Positions 45,709 through 54,207 of a DNA stretch of 64,000 nucleotides are shown here, piece after piece (position 1 is the stretch's first letter; every line of letters starts with the position of its first letter). The notes beneath the pieces were generated by a model that saw only the letters and a list, made by a program, of their open reading frames with translations, made no database searches and was not told where the DNA came from. Position numbers and translations under genes: made by a program. This stretch comes from Suttonella sp. R2A3 (GTDB lineage Bacteria > Pseudomonadota > Gammaproteobacteria > Cardiobacteriales > Cardiobacteriaceae), in contig NZ_CP090975.1 in assembly GCF_021513215.1 (NCBI RefSeq), forward strand, positions 1,695,001-1,759,000, read 5' to 3'.

Positions 45709-48177
45709 ATGTCCTGGATCATTGGTATTGTATGCTTTCTAGTCATTGTCGGCGCGTTAGCATATTTTAGTGCGCCTGTATGGCTGTGGGCGGTTGGCGT
45801 TGCTTTAGCGCTAGCGCTTGTTCATGCCCATTGGCTGGTGTTTTTGCTGGCGTTTGCTGTGTGTGCGATTGCCGGCATCCCTTCGCTACGTAAAAACATT
45901 GTCAGTAAGCCTGCGCTGGCTTTTTTCAAAAAAGTACTACCAGAGCTTTCAGAAACTGAGCGTGAAGCGATTGACGCGGGTACCGTTTGGTGGGACGCAG
46001 AAGTTTATTCTGGCAAACCCGATTGGGAAAAATTAAGTAATTTTGCTGATCCTAAATTAAGCGAAGAAGAACAAGCGTTTTTAGATGGTCCGGTTGAAGA
46101 GCTTTGTGAGATGCTTGATGATTGGGATATCGTGCATAAACGCCGTGATTTACCACCAGAAGTTTGGCAATTTATTCGTGAAAATGGCTTTTTCGCGATG
46201 ATCATCAAAAAGAAATTTGGTGGGCTTGAATTCTCTAACTATGCGCACGCGAAAGTAGTTGGTAAAGTGGCGAGTCGTTGTGGTACAGCCGCAGTCACTG
46301 TTATGGTGCCAAACTCATTAGGCCCAGGCGAATTGCTGCAACATTATGGTACCAAAGAGCAGCAAGATTATTATTTACCGCGTTTGGCGAAAGGCGAAGA
46401 CATTCCTTGCTTTGCATTGACCAGCCCATATGCAGGTTCTGATGCGGGTGCGATCCCGGATTTTGGTGTGGTAGAGCGCGGTAGCTATACCGATCCTCGC
46501 ACCGGTGAAAAACATGAAGATGTACTCGGTATTCGCGTATCGTTTGAAAAACGCTGGATGACTTTAGGGCCATTGGCAACTGTCTTTGGTTTGGCGTTTA
46601 AACTCAAAGATCCAAACAAACTGTTAGGCGATAAAGAAGATATCGGTATCACCTGTGCGCTGTTGCCTAAAGGTACAGAAGGGCTGTTGCACGAACGTCG
46701 CCACTATCCAAACAACTCACCATTTATGAATGGCCCGGTGTGGGGTAAAGACGTTTTCTTCCCAGTCGAGTGGATCATTGGCGGTCAAGAGTTCGCTGGT
46801 CAAGGCTGGCGGATGCTGATGGAATGTCTATCAGTAGGCCGTTGTATTTCATTGCCAGCACTGTCTGTCGCTGCAGGTAAAGCATGTAGCTATACCACGG
46901 CTGCTTATTCTGGCGTGCGTCACCAGTTCGGTTTGCCAATTGGTAAATTTGAAGGGGTTGACGAGGCGTTAGCGCGCATTGGCGGCTATACCTACCAAAT
47001 GGAATCAGCGCAGGATTTAGCGATGGTTGGCTTGGATAGCGGTGAGAAGCCGTCAGTCATCTCTGCCATCCTGAAATACCACAACACCGAGCGGATGCGT
47101 TATTGCATCAACGACGCGATGGATATCCACGGCGGTCGTGCGGTAGTAACCGGTCCGCGGAATTATTTGGCTTCGGCGTATAACGCGATTCCTGTGGCGA
47201 TCACGGTTGAAGGCGCGAATATCCTTACCCGTTCGATGATGATCTTTGGCCAAGGGGCATTCCGTTGTCACCGTTATGTACTCGAAGAAATTTATGCAGT
47301 TGGTGAGAACGATCTTGACCGCTTTGACAAAGCACTTGCTGGACACATCAAGCAAGTTGGACGTAATAAAGTGCGTAGTCTTGTGCTCGGGGTGACCAAT
47401 GGTGCGTTTACCAGTGCGCCATCACATGCGGGCAAAATGGCGAAATATTATCGCCAGATCAACCGTCTGTCAGCTGCGTTTGCCTTTACCGGTGAGATCG
47501 CGATGGTTAGCCTGGGTGGCTCACTGAAATTCCGTGAGAAACTCTCGGCGCGTTTGGGCGATGCCTTTTCTAACCTCTATATTGCCTCAGCAGTACTCAA
47601 GCGCTTCCAGCGCGATGGTTCGCCAGACAGTGATTTGCCATTTGCGCAGTGGGCAGTAGAAAAAGCGCTGTTTGACGCTGAAGATGCGCTTGCTGGCTTT
47701 ATTGATAACTTACCCGCACGTCCGTTCGCATGGGTGCTCAAAGTAGTGGTGTTCCCATTAGGTCGCCGTTGTAAAGAACCTTCTGATCGCCTAGGCACTA
47801 AAGTGACGCGGACGATGATGGAATTTGGCCCAGCGATGGAGCGTTTGACGCGTTATGTGTACGTTTCAAAAGCCGACCCGCGTAACATCAATGAGCCAAC
47901 AGCGGCGTTGATGCCAGCGTTAAAAGCGATCCGCGCGACCGAAGAAACGGAAAAAACCATCCGTAAAGCAGAGCGTAACGGTGAGCTAACCTCTTACTAT
48001 CCGGATGTTCGTTTGGATGAGGCCGTGGAGAAAGGCTTGATCAGCGCTGAAGAGCGTGATGCAGCGCGCGAGGCGCGTGAGCTGATGCGTTTGAATATCG
48101 TGGTCGATGATTTCGACATGCAGCTTGAAGATTACGACAAAGAATTATTTGACCGCGTGGTCTTCCTCTCTCGTTAA
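45709..48177 (+). CDS. fadE: Acyl-CoA dehydrogenase FadE
   Basis: An 822-aa FAD enzyme for the first step of beta-oxidation, of the large FadE type (E. coli 814 aa). N-terminal hydrophobic segments (about 1-65) anchor it at the inner membrane. The acyl-CoA dehydrogenase core includes CFALTSPYAGSDAGAIPD and ITVEGANILTRSMMIFGQGA, followed by the FadE-specific C-terminal domain. A strong AAGGAG ribosome site precedes the ATG. Confidence 0.96.
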   Translation: MSWIIGIVCFLVIVGALAYFSAPVWLWAVGVALALALVHAHWLVFLLAFAVCAIAGIPSLRKNIVSKPALAFFKKVLPELSETEREAIDAGTVWWDAEVYSGKPDWEKLSNFADPKLSEEEQAFLDGPVEELCEMLDDWDIVHKRRDLPPEVWQFIRENGFFAMIIKKKFGGLEFSNYAHAKVVGKVASRCGTAAVTVMVPNSLGPGELLQHYGTKEQQDYYLPRLAKGEDIPCFALTSPYAGSDAGAIPDFGVVERGSYTDPRTGEKHEDVLGIRVSFEKRWMTLGPLATVFGLAFKLKDPNKLLGDKEDIGITCALLPKGTEGLLHERRHYPNNSPFMNGPVWGKDVFFPVEWIIGGQEFAGQGWRMLMECLSVGRCISLPALSVAAGKACSYTTAAYSGVRHQFGLPIGKFEGVDEALARIGGYTYQMESAQDLAMVGLDSGEKPSVISAILKYHNTERMRYCINDAMDIHGGRAVVTGPRNYLASAYNAIPVAITVEGANILTRSMMIFGQGAFRCHRYVLEEIYAVGENDLDRFDKALAGHIKQVGRNKVRSLVLGVTNGAFTSAPSHAGKMAKYYRQINRLSAAFAFTGEIAMVSLGGSLKFREKLSARLGDAFSNLYIASAVLKRFQRDGSPDSDLPFAQWAVEKALFDAEDALAGFIDNLPARPFAWVLKVVVFPLGRRCKEPSDRLGTKVTRTMMEFGPAMERLTRYVYVSKADPRNINEPTAALMPALKAIRATEETEKTIRKAERNGELTSYYPDVRLDEAVEKGLISAEERDAAREARELMRLNIVVDDFDMQLEDYDKELFDRVVFLSR

Positions 48178-48188
48178 TCGTTTCAATC

Positions 48189-48211
48189 ATGGCCCGCGCT
48201 CTGCGGGCCAT
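48189..48211 (+). repeat. Intercistronic hairpin between fadE and the fadN-type gene
   Basis: ATGGCCCGC and GCGGGCCAT form a perfect 9-bp stem with a 5-nt loop, followed by tcttct rather than a T-run. It may attenuate transcription or protect the fadE mRNA. It lies 11 nt after the fadE stop. Confidence 0.6.
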
Positions 48212-48228
48212 CTTCTAAGGAGTTTATT

Positions 48229-50604
48229 ATGAGTCATAAACCGATTCGCACGGTTGCTGTATTAGGCGCGGGTGTGATGGGCGCACAAATTGCCGCACAT
48301 TTTGCGAATGCGCACTACCCGGTTAAATTATTCGATTTGGTCGCTAAAGAAGGCGATGATCGTAACGCGATTGTTAATAAAGCACTCAAGCGTTTGAGTA
48401 AGCTCAAACCCGCACCATTTGCCGAAGCTGGCGTTGAAGGGCTAATCACCGCGTGTAACTACGAAGATGATTTAGAGCAGCTAAAAGACTGTGATTTAGT
48501 GATCGAAGCGATTGCTGAAAAGCTCGAGTGGAAGCGCGATTTATACGAGCGTATTGCCCCAGCTTTACGTGATGATGCGATTTTAGCGACCAACACATCT
48601 GGTCTGTCGATTCAAGAGCTGGCCGAAGCGGTTCCTAAAAGTGCGCGTCCGCGTTTTTGCGGGGTGCATTTCTTTAACCCACCGCGCTACATGCATTTAG
48701 TCGAGCTGATTCCTTGTAAAGGAACACAAGCAGAGGTGCTCGATCGCCTGGAAACATTTTTGGTTTCTCGCTTAGGTAAAGGCGTGGTTCGCGCGCGCAA
48801 TACGCCAAACTTTATCGCCAACCGCGTGGGTGTGTTTGCCATGCTGGCCGCTGTAAAACACGCGCAAGCCTTCGGATTAGGTTTTGATGTGGTCGATCAG
48901 CTCACTGGTCGCCTGTTGGGTCGCCCGAAATCAGCGACCTTCCGTACTGCTGATGTGGTCGGTCTGGACACCATGGCGCATGTGGTGAACACTAAGAAAG
49001 AGCGTTTGCAAGACGATCCGTGGCACGCCCATTATGTGATGCCTGACTATTTGCAAAAATTGATTGATAACGGCGCTCTAGGTCAGAAATCCGGCGCGGG
49101 CTTCTACAAGAAGGAAGGCAAAAAAATCAGCCAATTTAACCCTGAAAGCGGCGAGTATGTGCCAGCAGATGGCAAGGCTGACGCAGATGTGGTGGCTATT
49201 CTGAAAAATAAAGATGCTGGTGCGCGTTTGGCGGCATTACGCGCCAGTGATCATCCGCAGGCGCAATTTATTTGGGCGTGTCTGCGTGATACCTTCCATT
49301 ACGCGGCGTATCATCTCGCTGATATTGCCCACTGTGCACGCGATATCGATTTGGCGTTACGTTGGGGCTTTGGCTGGGACGAAGGTCCGTTTGAGACCTG
49401 GCAAAAAGCAGGTTGGTCACAAGTTGCCTCTTGGATCAGCGAAGATATTGCTGACGGTAAAGCGCTTGCTGATGCCGCTCTTCCAGCTTGGGTAGAAAAA
49501 ATCGACGGCGTTCATAGCCCGAAAGGCTCTTATGACGCGGCAAATGATCGCTTCTTGCCACGTAGTGATTTGCCCGTTTATGCACGACAAATTGTGCCAG
49601 CGCTGGTTTATGGTGAAGCACAAGGTGGGCTCGGCCATACGGTCACTGAAACCGACACTTTGCGCACCTTTACCTTAGATCATGCCGCCGCTGAGGGCTT
49701 ATTGGTTGCGTCATTTAAAACCAAAATGCGTACCTGTAGTCACACACTGCTCAAAGATTTGATGGCAGCGATTGATTTGGCAGAGGCTGAGTATGATGGC
49801 TTGGTGATCTGGCAAGGCGCTGAAGGGCCATTCTCAGCCGGGGCGGATTTGGCTTCAGTACAAGAAGACGTGCTTTCCGGCAACTTAAGTGCAGCAACCC
49901 AGTTTGCTAAAGACTTCCAGCGCACCTCGATGCGTATCCGTAACAGTGGTGTACCGGTGGTTGCTGCTGCCCAAGGCTTAGCGCTTGGTGGCGGCTGTGA
50001 ATTCTTGATGCATTCAGATCGTGTGGTCGCAGCTCTTGAGAGCTACATTGGTTTGGTGGAAGTCGGTGTGGGCTTATTGCCAGGTGGTGCGGGTACGAAA
50101 GAGTTCGCCATGCGCGCAGCAAAGCATGCGCATGGTAACTACGCAGCCGCTTTACGCGATCGCTTCATGACGATTGCCACTGCGAAAGTCAGCACCAGCG
50201 CGGTTAATGCCCAAGAGCTGGGTTATCTGAAAGACAGCGATGTGGTGGTGTTTAACGGCTACGAGCTGCTTTATGTTGCGCTCAAACAAGCCGGTGCGTT
50301 GGCAAGCGCCTATCGTCCGCCAGTAAGTAAACCGTTTAAAGTCGGCGGACGCAGCACAGCAGCTACCTTCAAAGGTCAGCTGACCAATATGCTTGCTGGG
50401 CACATGATCAGTGAATACGACTACGAAATCGCCAGCACTATTGCCGGGATTATGACCGGTGGTGATGTTGATGAGGGCACAAAAGTTAATGAAGATTGGC
50501 TATTGCGCATTGAACACGAGGGCTTTATGAAGTTAGTCGCTAACTCGAAAACCCACGAGCGTATTCAGCACATGCTGAAAACCGGTAAACCGTTGCGCAA
50601 CTAA
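48229..50604 (+). CDS. 3-hydroxyacyl-CoA dehydrogenase/enoyl-CoA hydratase, FadN-type domain order
   Basis: A 791-aa bifunctional beta-oxidation enzyme. The NAD-binding dehydrogenase is N-terminal (VAVLGAGVMGAQIAAHFAN, near 9-27; FFNPPRYMHLVELIP). The C-terminal dehydrogenase segment follows, then enoyl-CoA hydratase at the C-terminus (GPFSAGADLASV, GLALGGGCEFLMHSD). This order is opposite to E. coli FadB/FadJ and matches B. subtilis FadN and many proteobacterial homologues. It partners the thiolase 13 nt downstream. Confidence 0.93.
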   Translation: MSHKPIRTVAVLGAGVMGAQIAAHFANAHYPVKLFDLVAKEGDDRNAIVNKALKRLSKLKPAPFAEAGVEGLITACNYEDDLEQLKDCDLVIEAIAEKLEWKRDLYERIAPALRDDAILATNTSGLSIQELAEAVPKSARPRFCGVHFFNPPRYMHLVELIPCKGTQAEVLDRLETFLVSRLGKGVVRARNTPNFIANRVGVFAMLAAVKHAQAFGLGFDVVDQLTGRLLGRPKSATFRTADVVGLDTMAHVVNTKKERLQDDPWHAHYVMPDYLQKLIDNGALGQKSGAGFYKKEGKKISQFNPESGEYVPADGKADADVVAILKNKDAGARLAALRASDHPQAQFIWACLRDTFHYAAYHLADIAHCARDIDLALRWGFGWDEGPFETWQKAGWSQVASWISEDIADGKALADAALPAWVEKIDGVHSPKGSYDAANDRFLPRSDLPVYARQIVPALVYGEAQGGLGHTVTETDTLRTFTLDHAAAEGLLVASFKTKMRTCSHTLLKDLMAAIDLAEAEYDGLVIWQGAEGPFSAGADLASVQEDVLSGNLSAATQFAKDFQRTSMRIRNSGVPVVAAAQGLALGGGCEFLMHSDRVVAALESYIGLVEVGVGLLPGGAGTKEFAMRAAKHAHGNYAAALRDRFMTIATAKVSTSAVNAQELGYLKDSDVVVFNGYELLYVALKQAGALASAYRPPVSKPFKVGGRSTAATFKGQLTNMLAGHMISEYDYEIASTIAGIMTGGDVDEGTKVNEDWLLRIEHEGFMKLVANSKTHERIQHMLKTGKPLRN

Positions 50605-50617
50605 TCGGAGAAAAAGT

Positions 50618-51808
50618 ATGAGTCAAAATGTTTATATTGTTGCTGCTACGCGTACCCCAGTCGGTAAAGCGCCACGCGGCATGTTTAAAAATGTCCGTCC
50701 TGATGATTTATTGGTGCATGTGATCCAGTCTGTGCTTGCCCAAGCACCAAGTATTGATCCGGCGCAGATTAGCGATGTGATCACCGGTTGTGCGTTTCCT
50801 GAAGCCGAGCAAGGGCTGAATATCGCACGTTACGGCGCACAGCTCGCGGGGTTGCCTGATAGTGTGCCTGGCCTTACCGTGAACCGCTGGTGTGCTTCTG
50901 GGTTGAATGCGGTACAGATTGCTGCTGACCGCATTCGCTTAGGTGAAGCCGATGTGATGATCGCCTCAGGGGCAGAATCGATGTCGATGGTGCCGATGAT
51001 GGGTAATAAAGTCTCGCTGAATCCGAGTATTTTTGATGACGATCATGTGGCGCTCGCCTACGGGATGGGCACAACCGCAGAAAACGTTGCTAAAGAGTGG
51101 CAGGTGTCACGCGAAGATCAAGATGCTTTTTCCGTAGAATCACACCGTCGTGCGTTACAGGCGCAAGAAGAAAACCGCTTTGCCGATGAAATCAGCCCGA
51201 TTGAGGTGACTTATCGTCAGCCTGATTTGGCCAGCGGTGAAGTGCGTACGGTACGTAAAACACTCAGTGTTGATGAGGGTCCACGTTCTGGCACGACTAT
51301 GGATGTGCTTTCTGGGTTGCGTCCAGTGTTTGATGTTAAAGGTTCAGTGACTGCCGGTAATAGCTCACAAATGTCTGATGGGGCGGGTGCGGTATTATTG
51401 GTTTCAGAAAAAGTGCTTAAAGAGCTCAATCTGACGCCACTGGCGCGTTATTGCACTTTTGCTGTTAAAGGGGTGCGTCCGGCAGTGATGGGGATCGGTC
51501 CAAAAGAAGCGATTCCTGCAGCGTGTCGACAAGCCGGGATTGCGCAGAATGATCTTCAATGGATTGAGCTCAACGAAGCCTTCGCTGCGCAGTCGGTTGC
51601 GGTGATGCGTGATCTGGATTTGGATCCAGCGCGGGTCAATCCAAACGGTGGCGCGATTGCCTTAGGACATCCACTGGGGGCAACCGGTGCGATTCGCACC
51701 GCGAGTCTCATTCATGGTATGCGCCAACAAGGCCAATCTGGCTACGGCATGGTGACTATGTGTATCGGTAGCGGTATGGGCGCTGCCGGTGTGTTTGAGG
51801 TCTTTTAA
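50618..51808 (+). CDS. fadA: Acetyl-CoA acyltransferase (3-ketoacyl-CoA thiolase)
   Basis: A 396-aa thiolase cleaving 3-ketoacyl-CoA to acetyl-CoA. The nucleophile is C92 in [23 protein letters not shown] and the second catalytic cysteine in [13 protein letters not shown] are intact. It is last in tetR-fadE-fadN-fadA and is followed by a terminator. CGGAGA precedes the ATG. Confidence 0.95.
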   Translation: MSQNVYIVAATRTPVGKAPRGMFKNVRPDDLLVHVIQSVLAQAPSIDPAQISDVITGCAFPEAEQGLNIARYGAQLAGLPDSVPGLTVNRWCASGLNAVQIAADRIRLGEADVMIASGAESMSMVPMMGNKVSLNPSIFDDDHVALAYGMGTTAENVAKEWQVSREDQDAFSVESHRRALQAQEENRFADEISPIEVTYRQPDLASGEVRTVRKTLSVDEGPRSGTTMDVLSGLRPVFDVKGSVTAGNSSQMSDGAGAVLLVSEKVLKELNLTPLARYCTFAVKGVRPAVMGIGPKEAIPAACRQAGIAQNDLQWIELNEAFAAQSVAVMRDLDLDPARVNPNGGAIALGHPLGATGAIRTASLIHGMRQQGQSGYGMVTMCIGSGMGAAGVFEVF

Positions 51809-51827
51809 CCCTCGTTCGAACACAGGC

Positions 51828-51861
51828 AAAGCCTCACCTTTTGGTGGGGCTTTGTTGTTTT
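51828..51861 (+). terminator. Terminator of the fatty-acid oxidation operon
   Basis: The 11-bp stem aaagcctcacc/ggtggggcttt (one G-T pair) with a TTTT loop is followed by gttgtttt. It starts 19 nt after fadA. Confidence 0.8.
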
Positions 51862-52000
51862 GGGCGAGCGTTGCTGGGTATGTGTTTTGCTGTTGTGGTA
51901 TTGAGAAATGCTGAAGGTGATTTTCTCGACTATTAAATACTGAGATGGTATAAAAGTGGTTTGGGTTTGATTGGCGAAGATTCGCTAACAGGAGATGAAG

Positions 52001-52747
52001 ATGGATGTAGCAAAGTATGTCGATTATCTGGTCGATTGGCTGGAGCGTGAGCGGCGTGATTTTTACAAAATGGATGGCTATGTGCTCGGCGTTAGTGGGG
52101 GCGTCGATTCGGCGGTGGTTGCGCACTTATTAGCGAAAACCGGCGCACCAGTAACGACGTTAATGCTGCCTAGCTCGGTCAGTAGCGATGCTGATGAAGA
52201 TTATGCGCGCTCAGTGCTTGATCATGCCGGCTTGAGTGGTGATGTGGTTTCGATTGCCCCGATGTATGAGGCGGTGATGGCCTCAGTCGCGCCCTTGCTC
52301 GGTGATGAAGAAAAGCGGGTGAATGTCTTGCGTGGGAACCTACAGGCTAGACTGCGTATGATTACCTTATATACCGTGGCGCAAAGCCGCCGCGCAGTAG
52401 TGGTCGGTACGGATAACGCGGCAGAGTGGTACACCGGTTATTTCACCAAATACGGCGACGGCGCGGCGGATGTTGTGCCGATGACGCATTTACGCAAAGA
52501 ACAGGTGTATGAATTGGCGCGCTATCTTGGTGTACCAGAAGGCGTTATCAATAAACCGCCGAGTGCTGGACTATGGCAAGGTCAGACTGACGAAGGTGAA
52601 ATGGGCGTGACTTACCAAGATTTGGATGCGTTTTTACGCGGTGAATCGGTGAGTGAGGCTGCCGAAGAACGTATCGCATTTTGGCATGACCGTTCCTATC
52701 ATAAGCGCGAAATGCCACGCACGCCGTTGTCGCCCGATGAGTATTAA
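52001..52747 (+). CDS. nadE: Ammonia-dependent NAD+ synthetase
   Basis: A 248-aa enzyme amidating nicotinate adenine dinucleotide with ATP. The P-loop SGGVDSAVV (near 29-37) and the NAAEWYTGYFTKYGDGAAD substrate loop are present. No glutaminase domain is attached, so it uses ammonia. AGGAG (51990-51994) is 6 nt before ATG 52001, preferred over the overlapping ATG 51995. It overlaps the next gene by 11 nt. Confidence 0.95.
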   Translation: MDVAKYVDYLVDWLERERRDFYKMDGYVLGVSGGVDSAVVAHLLAKTGAPVTTLMLPSSVSSDADEDYARSVLDHAGLSGDVVSIAPMYEAVMASVAPLLGDEEKRVNVLRGNLQARLRMITLYTVAQSRRAVVVGTDNAAEWYTGYFTKYGDGAADVVPMTHLRKEQVYELARYLGVPEGVINKPPSAGLWQGQTDEGEMGVTYQDLDAFLRGESVSEAAEERIAFWHDRSYHKREMPRTPLSPDEY

Positions 52748-53282
52748 GTGCTATCGAGACTATCGGCCGCAGCTTGCGCCGTCGGCTTGGGTGGATGTGC
52801 AGGCGTTAGTGGTTGGCCAGGTGAGCCTCGCTGAATCAGTCAGTGTGTGGCCAATGGCGGTTTTGCGTGGCGATGTGGGTAAAATCAGCGTCGGCGCGCG
52901 TACGAATATTCAAGATGGTGCGGTGGTGCATGTGACGCACGCCAGTGAGTACATCCCACAAGGTCGCGATACACAGATTGGCGAAGATGTGACAGTAGGC
53001 CACAGCGCAGTAATTCACGCGTGCACGATTGGGGACTGTGTGTTGGTCGGGATGAACGCGACCGTGCTTGATGGTGCGGTGGTTGAAGATGAGGTGTTGA
53101 TTGCTGCGGGCAGTTTGGTTCCACCCGGTAAGCGATTAGCTTCAGGCTGGTTGTATGCGGGTAACCCGGCTAAGCCAATGCGCGAATTAAGCGATGAAGA
53201 ACGTGAATTTTTGCGCTACAGCGCGGCGCATTACGTGACGCTGGCCGAAGATTATCAGCGTTACAGCGAAGATTGCGCTTAA
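52737..53282 (+). CDS. yrdA: Gamma-carbonic-anhydrase-like hexapeptide protein
   Basis: A 181-aa left-handed beta-helix protein of the YrdA/CaiE/PaaY family. VWPMAVLRGDVGKISVGARTNIQDGAVVHV is typical; metal-ligand histidines occur in VHVTH and GHSAVIHAC. ATG 52737 begins inside the nadE end and gives the family N-terminus MSIKCYRDYRPQ. Family members bind zinc or iron; true carbonic anhydrase activity is often weak, so function is provisional. Confidence 0.88.
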   Translation: MSIKCYRDYRPQLAPSAWVDVQALVVGQVSLAESVSVWPMAVLRGDVGKISVGARTNIQDGAVVHVTHASEYIPQGRDTQIGEDVTVGHSAVIHACTIGDCVLVGMNATVLDGAVVEDEVLIAAGSLVPPGKRLASGWLYAGNPAKPMRELSDEEREFLRYSAAHYVTLAEDYQRYSEDCA

Positions 53283-53361
53283 GTGATGATCAGGTGGTCA
53301 GTATTTAAGATAAACAGACGATCACTAACGCTTATCAGACAGGATTTTTGATTTTTATGCG

Positions 53362-53382
53362 AGGTTTTTTGTGCAAAAACCT
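53362..53382. repeat. Inverted repeat upstream of the rpsU promoter
   Basis: AGGTTTTT (53362-53369) and AAAAACCT (53375-53382) form a perfect 8-bp stem with a 5-nt loop, 10 bp upstream of the predicted -35. It may end yrdA transcription or be a regulatory site; the lack of an immediate T-run argues against a classic terminator. Confidence 0.45.
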
Positions 53383-53391
53383 TGTAAAAGT

Positions 53392-53419
53392 TTGCTTTTT
53401 TTTTGTGGGTGATTAAAAT
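53392..53419 (+). promoter_or_regulatory. Predicted promoter of the rpsU-yqeY-dnaG-rpoD operon
   Basis: TTGCTT (53392-53397), 16-bp spacer with a T-tract, TAAAAT (53414-53419), then the GC-rich acgccgc. This is the classic location for the macromolecular synthesis operon promoter; the GC discriminator suggests growth-rate or stringent control. Confidence 0.6.
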
Positions 53420-53461
53420 ACGCCGCTTTCCAACCCCTTTTCATTATTTAGAGGATATTGA

Positions 53462-53677
53462 ATGCCAAGTGTAAAAGTACGCGATAACGAACCTTTTGAT
53501 ATTGCCCTGCGCCGTTTTAAGCGCTCTTGCGAGAAAGCTGGTGTATTGGCAGAAGTACGTAGCCGCGAATTCTATGAAAAGCCGACCCAAGAACGTAAGC
53601 GTAAATTGGCTGCAGCAGTTAAGCGTAATGCTCGTCGCTTGAAGAAAGAACGCGGTCGTTTCGAGCGTTTGTACTAA
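53462..53677 (+). CDS. rpsU: 30S ribosomal protein S21
   Basis: A 71-aa very basic protein that helps expose the anti-Shine-Dalgarno region of 16S r[23 protein letters not shown] and a Lys/Arg-rich C-terminus are diagnostic. AGAGGA precedes the ATG. It heads the rpsU-dnaG-rpoD set that links translation, primer synthesis and transcription. Confidence 0.97.
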   Translation: MPSVKVRDNEPFDIALRRFKRSCEKAGVLAEVRSREFYEKPTQERKRKLAAAVKRNARRLKKERGRFERLY

Positions 53678-53682
53678 TCGCC

Positions 53683-54132
53683 ATGGCTATTCGTGACGAC
53701 CTCAACGCGGCGATTAAGACCACGATGCGTGATAAAAATCGCGACGAATTAAAAACGCTGCGTATGTTGAACGCGGCGTTTAAGCAAATTGAGGTCGATC
53801 AGCGGATTACCGTTGACGATGAAATTGCCACACGCGAATGTGTACGCCAGGTTAAGCAGCGCCAAGACGCTGCCAAGCAGTATCATGATGCGGGTCGTGA
53901 AGACTTAGCAAGCATTGAAGAGGCAGAAATTGTCGTTATCCAGCGCTTTTTGCCTGAGGCAATGAGCGAGGAAGCGATGCACGCAGCAGTGGATAAAGCA
54001 TTAGCTGATTCAGGTTTGCCACAGGCAATGTCATCGATGGGGCCGCTAATGGCTACCTTAAAACCGCAGCTTGAAGGTCGGGCGGATATGGCACAAGTTA
54101 GCCAATATCTGCGCTCTAAACTGCAAAGCTAG
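53683..54132 (+). CDS. yqeY: GatB/YqeY domain protein
   Basis: A 149-aa protein resembling the tRNA-binding C-terminal YqeY domain of the amidotransferase subunit GatB. LKTLRMLNAAFKQIEVDQ and KQRQDAAKQYHDAGREDLA are characteristic. Stand-alone YqeY is common between rpsU and dnaG; its role is unproven, possibly tRNA-related. It lies 5 nt after rpsU. Confidence 0.9.
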   Translation: MAIRDDLNAAIKTTMRDKNRDELKTLRMLNAAFKQIEVDQRITVDDEIATRECVRQVKQRQDAAKQYHDAGREDLASIEEAEIVVIQRFLPEAMSEEAMHAAVDKALADSGLPQAMSSMGPLMATLKPQLEGRADMAQVSQYLRSKLQS

Positions 54133-54158
54133 CGAGTTTGGACAACTGAATACGACAG

Positions 54159-54182
54159 ACGCTGCCTTTGGGCGGCGTTTTT
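54159..54182 (+). terminator. Attenuator-type terminator between yqeY and dnaG
   Basis: The 8-bp stem acgctgcc/ggcggcgt (one G-T pair), tttg loop and a T-run lie just before dnaG. In E. coli a terminator between rpsU and dnaG keeps primase low; the same logic fits here. Confidence 0.75.
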
Positions 54183-54207
54183 GGGTTTGTGCGAAACACG
54201 GAGAGAA

